DNA of 64,000 nt from Paenibacillus bovis (lineage in GTDB: Bacteria > Bacillota > Bacilli > Paenibacillales > Paenibacillaceae). The stretch covers positions 496,001 to 560,000 of the forward strand of contig NZ_CP013023.1 of assembly GCF_001421015.2 (NCBI RefSeq), written 5' to 3'. Below, piece by piece: positions 50,629-62,086 of the stretch. Made by a program: the position numbers and the translations under genes. Within the stretch, counting starts at the first letter, position 1. Each line of letters begins with the position of its first letter. Below the pieces are notes generated by a model. That model saw nothing but the letters and a program-made list of their open reading frames with translations. It ran no database searches and was not told the DNA's origin.

Positions 50629-52539
50629 ATGTCGGGAAAAGTGAGAGATTATCCGAAGCTGGCTAACGATATTCTGAAGGCGGTAGGTGGCGAAAGCAAT
50701 GTGACCGGAGCTACACGCTGCGCTACCAGATTGCGTCTTGTACTGAAACAATCCAGTCCGCAGGCCAAAGAAGCTGTCGCTTCCATGCCAGGCGTTATTA
50801 CCGTAGTCGAGAATGCCGGACAGTTCCAGGTCGTGATCGGCCAGCATGTCGGCGAAGTATACGATGAATTCGCCAAGCTGGTGAATCTGGATACAGCCGA
50901 AGAACAGACTGAACATAAAGGTACGATTCTTAACCGCATTATTGCTACTATGTCCGCTGTTTTTGCTCCTTTTGTATACATACTCGCAGCGGCAGGTATT
51001 ATGCAGGGACTGCTGATTATTGCGAACCTGCTGTTTGCCGGGTTTGCCGAGACCGGTACTTACCAGGTGATCAGCTTTATCTCATGGGCACCATTTACGT
51101 TTCTGCCGATTTTTATCGCGATTACGGCTGCCAAGCATTTTAAGACCAATACGTATATAGCCGTAGCCTGCTGTGCTGCACTGGTCAGTCCCAGCTGGGC
51201 CGAGATGGCTGCCAAGATCGCCGATGGCGGCAGCGTCAATTTCCTCGGAATTGCTTTGACCGAGACGACGTATACATCTTCCGTACTGCCACCGCTGTTC
51301 CTGGTATGGATTCTGTCTTATCTGGAACGCTTCCTCAACAAGCGGATGAATGAGATTATTCGTCCATTATTTGTTCCTTTGTTATGTATGCTGATTATGG
51401 TTCCACTGACAATTGTACTGATCGGACCAATTACTACACTGGGTGCCAACGGTATTGCAAACGGATACAATTTCCTGGCTGAAAATGCGCCTGCTCTGGC
51501 CGGAGCGATTATCGGCGGATTCTGGCAGGTGATCGTCATCTTCGGCGTACACTGGGGCGTGACGCCGATGGTACTCGCCAACTTTGAACAGTATGGACGT
51601 GATTCCTTCCAGGCGTATCAGACGATTGCAGTTGTCGCCCAGATTGGTGCCGTACTCGGTGTTATCCTCAAGGCCCGTAATCAGGAGACTCGCAAAATCG
51701 GTATCTCTGCCGGGGTAACCGGACTGTTCGGTATTACCGAGCCAGCGATTTATGGCGTTACCCTACGCTTCAAAAAGCCGATGATCTTCGGCTGTATCTC
51801 CGGTGCTGTTGGTGCCGTGGTGGCAAGTTTCTTTAACCCGTATTATTTTGCCTATGCGGGTCTGCCGGGACCACTAACTATTGTGAACAGTATCAATGCC
51901 GACTATCCTTCATCGGTATGGGGTATCCTGATCGGATCGGCGATTGCAATTGTTCTGCCGGTTATTCTGATCCAGATCTTCGGTTATGGCGTCGATGAAG
52001 CCAAAGCTTCCGGCGACAGTAGTCTGGTGGAGCAGCAGGGACAGACAGGTCCGGCTCAGCAGAACGACAGTGATATTCCTGCTGGTGAAGAGAATATCGC
52101 TTCCCCGCTGCGCGGCAAAATTGTCCCGCTGACCAGCGTGCCGGATGAAGCATTCAGCTCCGGTGCGATGGGTTCAGGTATCGCTATCGAGCCAACCGAC
52201 AACAAACTGTATGCTCCATTCGACGGCACAGTAGCCACGATCGCACCGACCCGTCATGCGATCGGCCTGCGCTCCAATACCGGTGTCGAGCTGTTTATCC
52301 ATATCGGATTGGACACCGTCAAGCTCAAAGGCGCACCTTTTACCCTCAAGGTGCAAGACGGCGATACTTTCCGCAAAGGCGACCTGCTACTCGAATTCGA
52401 TAAAGAGCTGATCCAGCGCGAGGGTATTCCGACGATTACCCCCGTCCTGGTTACCAATGCTTTTGATTACAAGGAAATCGTCGTCGGCACTCTGGAAAAT
52501 GCCACCACCGACGCCGACATCCTGACCGTTGTTCGCTAA
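50629..52539 (+). CDS. bglP: Beta-glucoside PTS transporter, IIBCA fusion
   Basis: 636 residues with the order IIB, IIC, IIA as in BglP/BglF. IIB (about 1-90) has the phosphorylated Cys in TGATRCATRLRLVLK near 27. IIC (about 105-460) is the membrane part with FGVHWGVTPMVLANFEQYGR and GLFGITEPAIYGV. IIA (about 490-636) carries the His in TGVELFIHIGLDTVKLKG. It imports and phosphorylates aryl- or alkyl-beta-glucosides. AGGGAGG lies eight bases before ATG 50629; the open frame reaches GTG 50611. The 6-phospho-beta-glucosidase gene follows in the same direction after a structured spacer. Confidence 0.93.
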   Translation: MSGKVRDYPKLANDILKAVGGESNVTGATRCATRLRLVLKQSSPQAKEAVASMPGVITVVENAGQFQVVIGQHVGEVYDEFAKLVNLDTAEEQTEHKGTILNRIIATMSAVFAPFVYILAAAGIMQGLLIIANLLFAGFAETGTYQVISFISWAPFTFLPIFIAITAAKHFKTNTYIAVACCAALVSPSWAEMAAKIADGGSVNFLGIALTETTYTSSVLPPLFLVWILSYLERFLNKRMNEIIRPLFVPLLCMLIMVPLTIVLIGPITTLGANGIANGYNFLAENAPALAGAIIGGFWQVIVIFGVHWGVTPMVLANFEQYGRDSFQAYQTIAVVAQIGAVLGVILKARNQETRKIGISAGVTGLFGITEPAIYGVTLRFKKPMIFGCISGAVGAVVASFFNPYYFAYAGLPGPLTIVNSINADYPSSVWGILIGSAIAIVLPVILIQIFGYGVDEAKASGDSSLVEQQGQTGPAQQNDSDIPAGEENIASPLRGKIVPLTSVPDEAFSSGAMGSGIAIEPTDNKLYAPFDGTVATIAPTRHAIGLRSNTGVELFIHIGLDTVKLKGAPFTLKVQDGDTFRKGDLLLEFDKELIQREGIPTITPVLVTNAFDYKEIVVGTLENATTDADILTVVR

Positions 52540-54401
<1,862 letters not shown>

Positions 54402-54430
54402 CGGTCTGACACACCATATTATATGTACAG

Positions 54431-54468
54431 AAAAAGGAAGGAGCGCACGAGAGTGCCTCCTTCCTTTT
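54431..54468 (+). terminator. Terminator of the beta-glucoside operon
   Basis: AAAAAGGAAGGA pairs with TCCTTCCTTTT, with an inner GCAC/GTGC pair around GAGA. It begins 30 bases after the glucosidase stop. Confidence 0.88.
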
Positions 54469-54577
54469 GGCTATGGATCGATGTATATATCGGAGAGTGT
54501 ACAGATGTAGCAGTGTGTACAGGCGATAGATTGCCTCAAACGAATTTATGCCATTACAGCTATGGATATAAGGTGTT

Positions 54578-55807
54578 TCAGCCTTTTGCCCGTCTGTATT
54601 CGGTCAGGTAATAGAGCAGCGCCACTACAGGCATAGCAATCCCGATCATCAGCGCCGTCTGCCAGCCTCCCATGTCATATGCCCAGCTGCCTGCTGCCGA
54701 ACCTGCAGCACCACCGACGAAGAAGATTGCCATATACAGTCCGTTCATCCGGCTGCGCACTTCGGCACCAAGGGAGAAAATCGCCCGCTGACCAATCACC
54801 ATATTCGCGGATACCCCCATATCCAGCACAATCGCAGCTACCACGAGCAGTGTAACTGTCCAGACCGAACGTGTGTGTACGAACAGCGGCAGGATCATCG
54901 ACAGAATAACAATCCCCAGCGCAATGCCGGTTGCCGGACGAATCCATCCTTTGTCGGCCAGACGACCGGCGATTGGAGCAGCGAATGCTCCGGCTACACC
55001 GACGAGTGCGAACAGGGCAATCTCGGTCTGGGAGAAATGAAAAGCCGGGCTGGACAGCAGCAGCGGCACCGTTGTCCAGAACAGACTGAATGTCCCGAAG
55101 ACAAAAGCATGATACAAGGCGCGGCGGCGCAGGATCGCCGTATGAGCCAGCAGTCCCCACAATGAACCGATCAGCTGTCCGTAGGAATGATTCGATGCTG
55201 GATGTCTGGATGGAAGTGCCTTGACCAGAACAAGTGACAGCGCCACTACAAGAACGGCAGACAGCCAGAAGATCGCCCGCCAGCCCAGCCAGTCTGCGAC
55301 GAGACTCGATACCGGACGTGCCAGCATAATACCGAGCAGCAACCCGCTCATGACATTACCAACCACCCGGCCGCGAGAGGCTTCGGGAGCAAGATGTGAC
55401 GCATAGGGTACCAGAATCTGCGCAGCTACCGAACCTACGCCTACCAGCATGGAAGCGATCAGAAATAGCACTGAATTCTGCGCCCAGGCGGTGAGCGCCA
55501 GCGCCGCTGCGGTGAAGATCAGTCCGCCGAATACCAGCTTCCGGTTCTCCAAAATATCACCCAATGGCACGATAAATAATAACCCGGCTGCATATCCGAT
55601 CTGTGCCAGCGTAACGATCAGACCTGCTGCACCGGATGATAGTCCAATATCCTGACGGATCAGACCGATCAGTGGCTGGGCATAATACAGATTGGCGACG
55701 ATGATACCGCAGGCAACCGCCAGAAATAGAACGAGCCAACCGGGAATGGAAGTTGAAGCCGTATGGTCTGCCGATGAGGCAGGTGAAGCCTGAACTTTGG
55801 TACTCAT
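54578..55807 (-). CDS. MFS transporter (DHA1-type, YnfM/sugar-efflux-like)
   Basis: About 409 residues with 12 membrane helices. MFS motif features: [20 protein letters not shown] near 40 and [20 protein letters not shown] near 60, with GDILENRKL as the motif A loop and [20 protein letters not shown] near 125. Substrate unknown; close types export drugs, arabinose or nucleosides. The open frame extends to 55843, but GAGGAG is nine bases ahead of ATG 55807. A GGAAC-type palindrome, the putative TetR operator, lies 21 bases upstream, so the neighbouring TetR protein probably represses it. Confidence 0.9.
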   Translation of the reverse strand: MSTKVQASPASSADHTASTSIPGWLVLFLAVACGIIVANLYYAQPLIGLIRQDIGLSSGAAGLIVTLAQIGYAAGLLFIVPLGDILENRKLVFGGLIFTAAALALTAWAQNSVLFLIASMLVGVGSVAAQILVPYASHLAPEASRGRVVGNVMSGLLLGIMLARPVSSLVADWLGWRAIFWLSAVLVVALSLVLVKALPSRHPASNHSYGQLIGSLWGLLAHTAILRRRALYHAFVFGTFSLFWTTVPLLLSSPAFHFSQTEIALFALVGVAGAFAAPIAGRLADKGWIRPATGIALGIVILSMILPLFVHTRSVWTVTLLVVAAIVLDMGVSANMVIGQRAIFSLGAEVRSRMNGLYMAIFFVGGAAGSAAGSWAYDMGGWQTALMIGIAMPVVALLYYLTEYRRAKG

Positions 55808-55827
55808 AACAATACACTCCTCTTTTC

Positions 55828-55841
55828 GGAACAATCGTTCC
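55828..55841. promoter_or_regulatory. TetR-type operator upstream of MFS gene
   Basis: GGAACAATCGTTCC is a palindrome with only the central positions imperfect. It recurs, inverted in the centre, as GGAACGATTGTTCC at 56582-56595 upstream of the tetR-type gene, and resembles the site at 63737-63750. Confidence 0.75.
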
Positions 55842-55966
55842 ATAATATTGAAAAAAAGAAACCTTGCTGCTTATGTTCTTATGATCTGTGCTCCGCTGTC
55901 TGGACAGGTTATGGAACTTATGTCTGATTCCTCAATTATTTGTAAAATAGCAGGTCCTGCGAAAAA

Positions 55967-56551
55967 TCAGATCATCGACAGGACCATTTCCATCATATCC
56001 TCTACCCGCTTGCGCTCCGGTCCTACCTTGGCAGCAATATTAATGCTGTGATTGAGATTGAGCAGCATATACGACAAATTGCGAATATCCCGGTCTGGGG
56101 CAATCTCGCCGATCTGCTGACCTTTTTGCAGCAAACGGTAGAAAATCTCACCCAGTTCATCAAAACGATGCTGGATCACCTGAGCGATCTGCTCATCCGG
56201 CGCATCGATCGCTGCGATCGCGTTGGTGATCAGACAACCTCTTGGAGAGTTCTCGTCAAACGCGAACTGGATATGCTTGTCAAAATATTCCCTCAGTCCC
56301 TGCCGCGCCGACTCCGCATGGATCAGTACATCCCTTTTCTCCTGACCGATCGTTTTGTAGTGCTCGATCGCCTGCAGATACAGATGATGCTTGTCTACAA
56401 AGGTCTCGTACATGCTGGATCGGCTAATCTTCATCGCTGCCAGCAGATCCGCCATGCTCGTTCCTTCATATCCTTTTTCCCAAAATAGCAGGGTCGCCTC
56501 GTGCAGCACCTCGGTATGGTCAAATTCCTTGGTTCTTCCGATGATAACCAT
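55967..56551 (-). CDS. TetR/AcrR-family repressor
   Basis: 194 residues. N-terminal helix-turn-helix: TEVLHEATLLFWEKGYEGTS then MADLLAAMKISRSSMYETF and VDKHHLYLQA, the usual TetR pattern. The C-terminal ligand domain (about 65-190) contains FDENSPRGCLITNAIAAIDA, seen in the AcrR/YcdC-like subgroup that senses electrophiles or quinones. The gene and the MFS gene are on the same strand, with matching GGAAC palindromes upstream of both, which supports autoregulation and pump control. The start ATG 56551 has only a two-base gap to AGAGGGG, so the exact start is slightly uncertain. Confidence 0.92.
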   Translation of the reverse strand: MVIIGRTKEFDHTEVLHEATLLFWEKGYEGTSMADLLAAMKISRSSMYETFVDKHHLYLQAIEHYKTIGQEKRDVLIHAESARQGLREYFDKHIQFAFDENSPRGCLITNAIAAIDAPDEQIAQVIQHRFDELGEIFYRLLQKGQQIGEIAPDRDIRNLSYMLLNLNHSINIAAKVGPERKRVEDMMEMVLSMI

Positions 56552-56882
56552 CCCCTCTCTTGAACACAGTATATCCCATTCGGAACGATTGTTCCAGTAT
56601 TTTTGTAAAGTTACTCTTTATTTATTTTTGCAGAGCAGAATAGTGTTATGAATAACCTGCTTCCGGCTTTTTCCCGGTCATTTTATTTACAATATTTGTT
56701 ATATCGTGCATGATGGTGTATTGGCTGGATTTATTTTTATTCGTATTCTAGTTTGTTTTTATTTTTCGGTTGTTGGCTGCTGATTTTCGATTTCCGGGAA
56801 TATTTTCAGATACATTTGGAAGTGAATGTCACAAATAAACCATCCCGATTGTTATACGACTGAATAAAGGAGGCGAGCGAAC
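56552..56882. other. Divergent spacer between TetR and sigma factor genes
   Basis: 331 AT-rich bases. It contains the TetR operator (56582-56595) at the left and the sigma factor's AAAGGAGG at the right. An ECF promoter for the sigma operon is expected, but I cannot assign one. Confidence 0.5.
56582..56595. promoter_or_regulatory. TetR-type operator upstream of tetR gene
   Basis: GGAACGATTGTTCC, 31 bases before the TetR start codon, is the same palindrome as at 55828-55841 read on the opposite strand. Confidence 0.75.
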
Positions 56883-57464
56883 ATGCCTGATGCTTCAAAT
56901 CGAAGCGAACATGCCCGAGTACAATCGATTGTAGAGCAGGTGCAGCAGGGCAGCACCGAAGCCTACAGTGAACTTATACATATTTTTCAGAGACGCATCT
57001 ATGTCTATTGCCATTATCTGCTCGGCAATAACGAAGAGGCCGAGGATGCCGTCCAGGAAGTGCTGGTCAAGGGATTTTACGAGATTCGCCGCTTCCGGCC
57101 GGGTGTCTCTTATTCGGCCTGGCTCTACCGGATTGCCTATAATCACTGCATGAATGTGCTGAAAAAAAGAAAACGACAGCGCTCTATCATACAGGATTAT
57201 ATCTTTAGCTACAGCAGCCGGATCGCTGGAGAAGTCGATCATTCCGACCAAATTGATCAGCTGCTGGAACAGCTGAAGCCGGAAGAAAAGCATATTCTGA
57301 TCCTGAAAGTCATTGAGCAGTATACTTTTGATGAGATGGAAGCCATTACCGGTATTCGCAATGTTACACTCCGCAAAAAATACGAGCGAATACGCAAAAA
57401 GCTTAGCTCTACCAAGCAAAAAGGAGGAATACTGCATGCACGATCCTATGGAACGACCAAATGA
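56883..57464 (+). CDS. ECF-type RNA polymerase sigma factor
   Basis: 193 residues. Region 2 (about 35-100): YCHYLLGNNEEAEDAVQEVL then VKGFYEIRRFRP, and YSAWLYRIAYNHCMNVLKKR. Region 4 (about 125-175): LEQLKPEEKHILILKVIEQY, TFDEMEAITGIRNVTLRKKY. No region 3, as in ECF factors. AAAGGAGG precedes ATG. Its end overlaps the downstream DUF4179 gene by 29 bases, the normal sigma/anti-sigma pairing, so the activity is probably held in check by that membrane protein. Likely role: envelope-stress response, by inference. Confidence 0.93.
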   Translation: MPDASNRSEHARVQSIVEQVQQGSTEAYSELIHIFQRRIYVYCHYLLGNNEEAEDAVQEVLVKGFYEIRRFRPGVSYSAWLYRIAYNHCMNVLKKRKRQRSIIQDYIFSYSSRIAGEVDHSDQIDQLLEQLKPEEKHILILKVIEQYTFDEMEAITGIRNVTLRKKYERIRKKLSSTKQKGGILHARSYGTTK

Positions 57465-58581
57465 GGAACAACTCAAATTATGGGAAGCGAGTATCCAAAC
57501 CATGCATAAAAGCGATGTAGATTTAACCGACCAGATTATGAACCGCATTCGTGAGCAATCCACCAGCAATCGTAACAACGAACGACCAGAGATCAAGCTC
57601 GCCCGGACCGGCCTGATTGCCGTATCCGTAGCTGCCGTACTGTTTTTGGGGTTAGCCAGCAGCGCCTATGTATCGCCATCCATGGCCAAAGCGCTCAAAG
57701 AAATTCCCGGAGCCAGTCATATTTTCGCCATGGCCGGAGATGCCGGACTCAAAACGGCAGACGAACAGGAATTGCTCACCCGTACCTCACTGGCTGATAG
57801 CCATGATGGTATCCACCTGATGGCACCCGAATTTATGTATGATGGCACACGGTTGTCGATTGCATTGAAGCGCCAGCTGGGCGATGGACAGACACCGCAG
57901 CAGAGCCTGATCCAATCGATACACGACGTGCAGCTGCAGATTGATGGAGCACCGATAAGTACGTATGCCGGTGCCAATGGAAATAATACAGTCGATCCGA
58001 TGATGATCCCCGGCTACGATCCCGATACGCTCATTATGGAATTCTCGGATCGGCGTAATCAGCAGGGACCGGCTTTTCCAGATCAATTCCAATTAACCGT
58101 ACAAATGAAAATCGATGGAGCCAAGCAGCCTTTTACGATTCATCTGCCGATTCAGAAAAATACGCAGGCGATGAAAATCGTTACGCCAAATATACAACGT
58201 CAGGACAAGCATGTTCAGTTTACTGTAGCCAAAATGGAGTTTACACCGGTCACTACGAATATTACGACCAAAATCCAGTTGTCTGGCGGGCAGAAGATCG
58301 ATTTGGATACTATCATGATACATTATGATGTGGTGGATGATCAGGGCCACAAGCTGTCTGAGTTAAGTGGAGGAAATGGTTATTACGAACATGACGGCAG
58401 TACACTGACTACGGATAGTCGCTTTGCTCCTTTTACCACTCTGCCCAAATCCATTACGATCAAGCCTTATCGACAGCTGCTGCAGAAAGATGATCCTAGC
58501 CAGTTCCAAATGGACGCCAATGGAAATATCAAAGTCGAATATTTACCGGAACTAGAGGTTACCATTCCACTGAGCCAATAA
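57436..58581 (+). CDS. DUF4179-containing membrane protein, probable anti-sigma factor
   Basis: 381 residues. A cytoplasmic N-terminus (1-60, EEQLKLWEASIQTMHKSDVD) precedes one membrane helix (TGLIAVSVAAVLFLGLASSA, about 57-76) and a DUF4179 extracytoplasmic domain beginning YVSPSMAKALKEIPGASHIF, followed by a beta-rich region to the end. The layout is that of ECF-linked anti-sigma factors. AAGGAGG is seven bases before ATG 57436, so I use this start although the frame is open back to 57313. It overlaps the sigma gene by 29 bases and is translationally coupled. No RsgI-type sugar-binding domain is visible. Confidence 0.88.
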   Translation: MHDPMERPNEEQLKLWEASIQTMHKSDVDLTDQIMNRIREQSTSNRNNERPEIKLARTGLIAVSVAAVLFLGLASSAYVSPSMAKALKEIPGASHIFAMAGDAGLKTADEQELLTRTSLADSHDGIHLMAPEFMYDGTRLSIALKRQLGDGQTPQQSLIQSIHDVQLQIDGAPISTYAGANGNNTVDPMMIPGYDPDTLIMEFSDRRNQQGPAFPDQFQLTVQMKIDGAKQPFTIHLPIQKNTQAMKIVTPNIQRQDKHVQFTVAKMEFTPVTTNITTKIQLSGGQKIDLDTIMIHYDVVDDQGHKLSELSGGNGYYEHDGSTLTTDSRFAPFTTLPKSITIKPYRQLLQKDDPSQFQMDANGNIKVEYLPELEVTIPLSQ

Positions 58582-58586
58582 ACCCA

Positions 58587-58624
58587 AAAAGCAAGGAAGC
58601 GTTCATCCGCCTCCTTGCTTCTTT
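58587..58624. terminator. Bidirectional terminator after the sigma operon
   Basis: AAGCAAGGAAGCG pairs with CGCCTCCTTGCTT (one mismatch) around a 6-base loop, with an A-run before and T-rich sequence after it. The small secreted-protein gene converges from the right. Confidence 0.88.
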
Positions 58625-58654
58625 ATGTCCGCCTAGGGCTGCCTGCTGTTTTGG

Positions 58655-59038
58655 TTAGCCAGGTACTACAGTAAATGTATATACACCCAGCGGTTGACCA
58701 TTTGCTTTGTACGCTTGTACCTGTGCTGTACCATAGCCAATCATGATCGCATCGCTGCCCGACAGCCTCACCACATTGCTGCCCTGCAAAATACGCCAGC
58801 TAGAACCGTTCATACCGAATCTACCACCCAGTCCCCGGAAAGTTTGCGACAGATCCTGTGTATGCATGCCTCCGGAACCGGCATGAATATCGGGCGTAAA
58901 CGTAACTGTCACCGTTGCATCCTGCAGTGCAGATGCTTCTACTGCTGTGGGTTGAAGGGATGCTGCAGATACCTCTGCTGCTCCACTCACCGACCAGGCA
59001 AGCGCTGCCGCTGTTAAGACCACAATTACTTTTTTCAT
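58655..59038 (-). CDS. Small secreted protein with Ig-like C-terminal strand pattern
   Basis: 127 residues with a signal peptide (MKKVIVVLTAAALAWSVSGA, cleavage near VSAA at 26). The mature protein is Thr/Gly/Ser-rich and ends VRLSGSDAIMIGYGTAQVQA then YKANGQPLGVYTFTVVPG, which resembles the last strands of bacterial Ig-like (BIG) domains. No family is firmly recognised. It has no membrane anchor or catalytic motif, so a surface or exported binding role is a guess. It is a single-gene unit on the minus strand. Confidence 0.7.
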   Translation of the reverse strand: MKKVIVVLTAAALAWSVSGAAEVSAASLQPTAVEASALQDATVTVTFTPDIHAGSGGMHTQDLSQTFRGLGGRFGMNGSSWRILQGSNVVRLSGSDAIMIGYGTAQVQAYKANGQPLGVYTFTVVPG

Positions 59039-59305
59039 TCTAATTTCTCCCTTTTATGTAAATTTAAGTACATATAGAAATCTAGTCTATCCTTGTACGC
59101 AGGTCAACACTTTTAATTTTAAATACGTTAACAAGAAAAATTCACCAACCCGTGGTCCACAAATTACCTTAAAATCCAAGTCTTATATTTGTCAATTTTT
59201 ACATTTAAAATAGAAGGTGCAGCTTGTATTAGGCTGCTTCTTTCTATGCCTACTTGCAGATGCTGTTCAATCATCACGTGATCTCACCAACCAAGAAGGA
59301 GTTGT

Positions 59306-60433
59306 ATGATGTCTAACCCTATTCAACATGCAGTTGTTATCGGAGCCGGTATCGGAGGATTATCTGCTGCAATTTCCCTGCGAAAAATCGGACTACATGT
59401 GACAGTATGCGAAGCCAGCGCCGAAGATGCGCCTGCCGGAACCGGGATTACCCAGCCGCAGAACACATTCAAAGTACTCAAAGATCTGGGTATTTACGAA
59501 GAATGTCTGCGAGAGGGTATCCAGCTGGACAGCATGCAGATCCTGAGCCGGGAAGGCCGGGTGCTGCTGGAAGTGAATCAGAAGTTCCTGAATGAAGATC
59601 TGCCTGGCCGCAACTCGATCTGGCGTTCCAGCCTGAACCAGATTCTGCTGTCTACTGCGCTGTCTCTTGGCGTAAATGTCCAGTGGGATCGCAAGCTAAA
59701 AGCCTACGAAGAAAGTGATACGGGCGTAACGATCTACTTTGAGGATGATCAGATTCTTCATACCGATCTGCTCGTGGGCTTTGACGGTATCCGTTCCCGG
59801 GTACGCAATATTATGCTGGGACGTGAAGTGACATCTCGTTATCTCGGTATGGGCTCCTGGCGTGTACCGATTGAGTTCCCGGTCGGTACGCTTACCACGA
59901 CCAGCTATATGCTGCTGAATGGCAGCAGTAAAGTAGGGATTTTCCCGTTAACGGCAACGACCGGCTATCTATTTATCCTGAAGCCGGTCGCCGAAGACTA
60001 CTGGGACCCCAAGGAGCAGCGCTATGAGACTGTCCGCGCTATGCTGGACCCGTTCCAGTGGAAGCCGGATTTCCTGCGCAGCTGCTTCCAGCCGGATAGC
60101 CCGATCCTATTTAATATGATTCGGGAAGTGGTACTGGAGGAGAAATGGTTCAGCCAGCGCGTCGTTATCGGCGGCGATGCTGCTCATGCCAGTGCGCCGA
60201 ATCTGGCTCAGGGCGCAGCAATGGCTATGGAAGATGCGATTGTACTGGCCGAGGAGATTGCCCGTGGTAATTCGCTGACAGATGCACTGGAAGCTTATTA
60301 CGATAGAAGATACCTTCGGGCGAGTGAAATACAGCGACTGTCCGCCGAGCTGCTGGAAGGTGAAATGTCCGGTAAGGATAACCAGCAGACCATTATTCAG
60401 CAGTGCGACGCTTTGCTGGAAGAAGCTTATTAA
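59306..60433 (+). CDS. FAD-dependent monooxygenase (salicylate hydroxylase-like)
   Basis: 375 residues. FAD-binding start VVIGAGIGGLSAAISLRKIG (GxGxxG) ending in the acidic VTVCEAS, the central DLLVGFDGIRSRVRNIML near 155 and VIGGDAAHASAPNLAQGAAM then AMEDAIVL near 290, the GD motif of group A flavoprotein monooxygenases. These hydroxylate aromatic or related compounds with NAD(P)H and oxygen. Substrate not readable. Two adjacent ATG codons (59306 and 59309) follow AAGGAG; either may be used. It is monocistronic, closed by a terminator at 60537. Confidence 0.92.
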   Translation: MMSNPIQHAVVIGAGIGGLSAAISLRKIGLHVTVCEASAEDAPAGTGITQPQNTFKVLKDLGIYEECLREGIQLDSMQILSREGRVLLEVNQKFLNEDLPGRNSIWRSSLNQILLSTALSLGVNVQWDRKLKAYEESDTGVTIYFEDDQILHTDLLVGFDGIRSRVRNIMLGREVTSRYLGMGSWRVPIEFPVGTLTTTSYMLLNGSSKVGIFPLTATTGYLFILKPVAEDYWDPKEQRYETVRAMLDPFQWKPDFLRSCFQPDSPILFNMIREVVLEEKWFSQRVVIGGDAAHASAPNLAQGAAMAMEDAIVLAEEIARGNSLTDALEAYYDRRYLRASEIQRLSAELLEGEMSGKDNQQTIIQQCDALLEEAY

Positions 60434-60536
60434 GTATCAATCTTATCGGTTCTATTTCCTGCCGTGAGCCTATCCGCAATCTGTCTGGCAGGCAGATCGC
60501 TTTACTCCATTGACCTGCCGGAATAAGAAAATTCAG

Positions 60537-60565
60537 CAAAAAAGCACCTGCAAAGGTGCTTTTCT
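60537..60565 (+). terminator. Terminator of the monooxygenase gene
   Basis: AAAAGCACCT and AGGTGCTTTT form a perfect 10-bp stem with a GCAA loop, followed by TTTC. Confidence 0.88.
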
Positions 60566-60739
60566 TATTTATTCTCGGATATTCCCGGAAATATAGACCC
60601 AAAGATGATATGTTCCTGCTGGTTGTGATAGGCTGGATATAAGCCATTTTTACTGCCACACCGGCATCTTGTATTTGTTATCCACTATACGTCGATGATC
60701 CTGGCATAATTGACTGACTATATAACCGGAGGTACATGT

Positions 60740-61378
60740 ATGAATTTGATTATTTTCGGCGCTACCGGCCGGACTGGACGCGAGCTGGTCACCCAGGCAC
60801 TGGAACAAGGGTACGCCGTAACTGCTTTCGTACGTGATTCGACCCGGATGCATATGACGCATGACAATCTGAAGATCGTTCACGGCAATATCGACAGCTA
60901 CCCGGATATTCTAAGCGTCGTACAGTCTACCCGTTACGATGCTGCCCTGTTCGCCCTCGGCTCCAAAAGTCCGTTTCGGCGCAATCCCGTGCTGAATAAC
61001 GCCATGAAAAATATTATCCGTGCCATGGAAGACAGCGGCACCGAGCGTTTTATTCATATTTCCTTTGTCGGTACCCGCCCGGATGCAGGTCGACTCGGTA
61101 TGATGTACCGATTTGTTATTCCGGTCTTTATGCGCAATCTGCTGGCAGATCACCGGGAAAAGGAACAGCTGCTTCGGAGCAGCAGCCTGGACTGGATGAT
61201 CGCCCAGCCGCCGATGCTGACGAACGGACCACGAACCGGACAGTACACCTACAGTGCCGGTATCGACAAAAGCAAAGCCGGCAAGCTCAAGCTTTCCCGT
61301 GCCAATCTGGCCGAATTCATGCTCAAGCAGCTCGAAGACCATGCCTACAGCCGCAAGGAAGTTTTTGTAACCGAATAA
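60740..61378 (+). CDS. NAD(P)H-binding SDR-like protein (NmrA/atypical SDR)
   Basis: 212 residues. The Rossmann start NLIIFGATGRTGRELVTQAL and KIVHGNIDSYPDILSVVQST fit NAD(P)-binding atypical SDR proteins (NmrA/YwnB-like). FIHISFVGTRPDAGRLGMMY near 115 holds the substrate region; a catalytic YxxxK is not clear, as is common in this group. GGAGG is nine bases before ATG 60740; the frame remains open to 60710. Role: redox sensing or reduction of an unknown compound. Confidence 0.88.
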   Translation: MNLIIFGATGRTGRELVTQALEQGYAVTAFVRDSTRMHMTHDNLKIVHGNIDSYPDILSVVQSTRYDAALFALGSKSPFRRNPVLNNAMKNIIRAMEDSGTERFIHISFVGTRPDAGRLGMMYRFVIPVFMRNLLADHREKEQLLRSSSLDWMIAQPPMLTNGPRTGQYTYSAGIDKSKAGKLKLSRANLAEFMLKQLEDHAYSRKEVFVTE

Positions 61379-61401
61379 CACAGCAGCGACCGGCTGCTCA
61401 T

Positions 61402-61438
61402 CAAACAGACCCCTTCACCATGAAGCGGCCTGTTTTTG
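61402..61438 (+). terminator. Weak terminator after the SDR-like gene
   Basis: AAACAG and CTGTTT plus an inner TTCA/TGAA form an interrupted stem followed by TTTTTG. Mismatches make it less certain than the others. Confidence 0.5.
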
Positions 61439-61576
61439 TATTTATAAACCTCATATAGATTACACCAGAGACACAGGAAACGACTGTCTGGTCAGGGATA
61501 TAACGACTCGCCTGGGAATCGTTCAACCGCCTGATGCATAGAAGACCTTCAACCTTTGATGTCAATCCGGCGGCTA

Positions 61577-62086
61577 TTAGCGAAGCGTCTGCACATATTC
61601 GTCCAACCGATCCCATGTCTCGGCAATGCCCTGCTCCATTCCCATATCGAGCACCGTACGCAGCGCTTCGGCAGAGTCATAGCTGGCTCGGCTGATCAGC
61701 TTCGTCGAACCATTGTGTTCCTCGAACAGCATCGTGATCCGGCTGGAAGGCATTTCTTCGCTCTCCTTGCCTTCCGCATCCGAAAAGTAATCCGTATAGA
61801 CAAATTGGTCAGGTTCGGCAATCTCTACGTAGACCGCTTTTCCCCAAGATTCATAGCCATAAAAGTCCCCCTGGCTCTCATCTTCACACTTCATGCAGTA
61901 ATGCCAGACTCCACCCGGACGAAAATCGATATTGCATACCGTCAGCTCCCAGCCGCGTGGCCCCCACCAATTTCTGAGATGATCGGCTTCGGCAAAAGCG
62001 CGAAATACCAATTCCCTCGGTGCATCAAATTCGCGTTCCAGCACAAGTTCCTGACCTTCTACCCTCGATACCATTTGACCTGACAT
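61577..62086 (-). CDS. SRPBCC/AHSA1-type protein
   Basis: 169 residues of the Bet v1-like SRPBCC fold. Typical AHSA1 segments: LVLEREFDAPRELVFRAFAE near 12, DHLRNWWGPRGWELTVCNID near 33, FRPGGVWHYCM near 55, and RITMLFEEHNGSTKLISRAS near 118. These proteins bind hydrophobic ligands in a deep pocket and have no known common reaction. It is a single-gene unit between two converging neighbours with no clear link to them. Confidence 0.9.
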   Translation of the reverse strand: MSGQMVSRVEGQELVLEREFDAPRELVFRAFAEADHLRNWWGPRGWELTVCNIDFRPGGVWHYCMKCEDESQGDFYGYESWGKAVYVEIAEPDQFVYTDYFSDAEGKESEEMPSSRITMLFEEHNGSTKLISRASYDSAEALRTVLDMGMEQGIAETWDRLDEYVQTLR

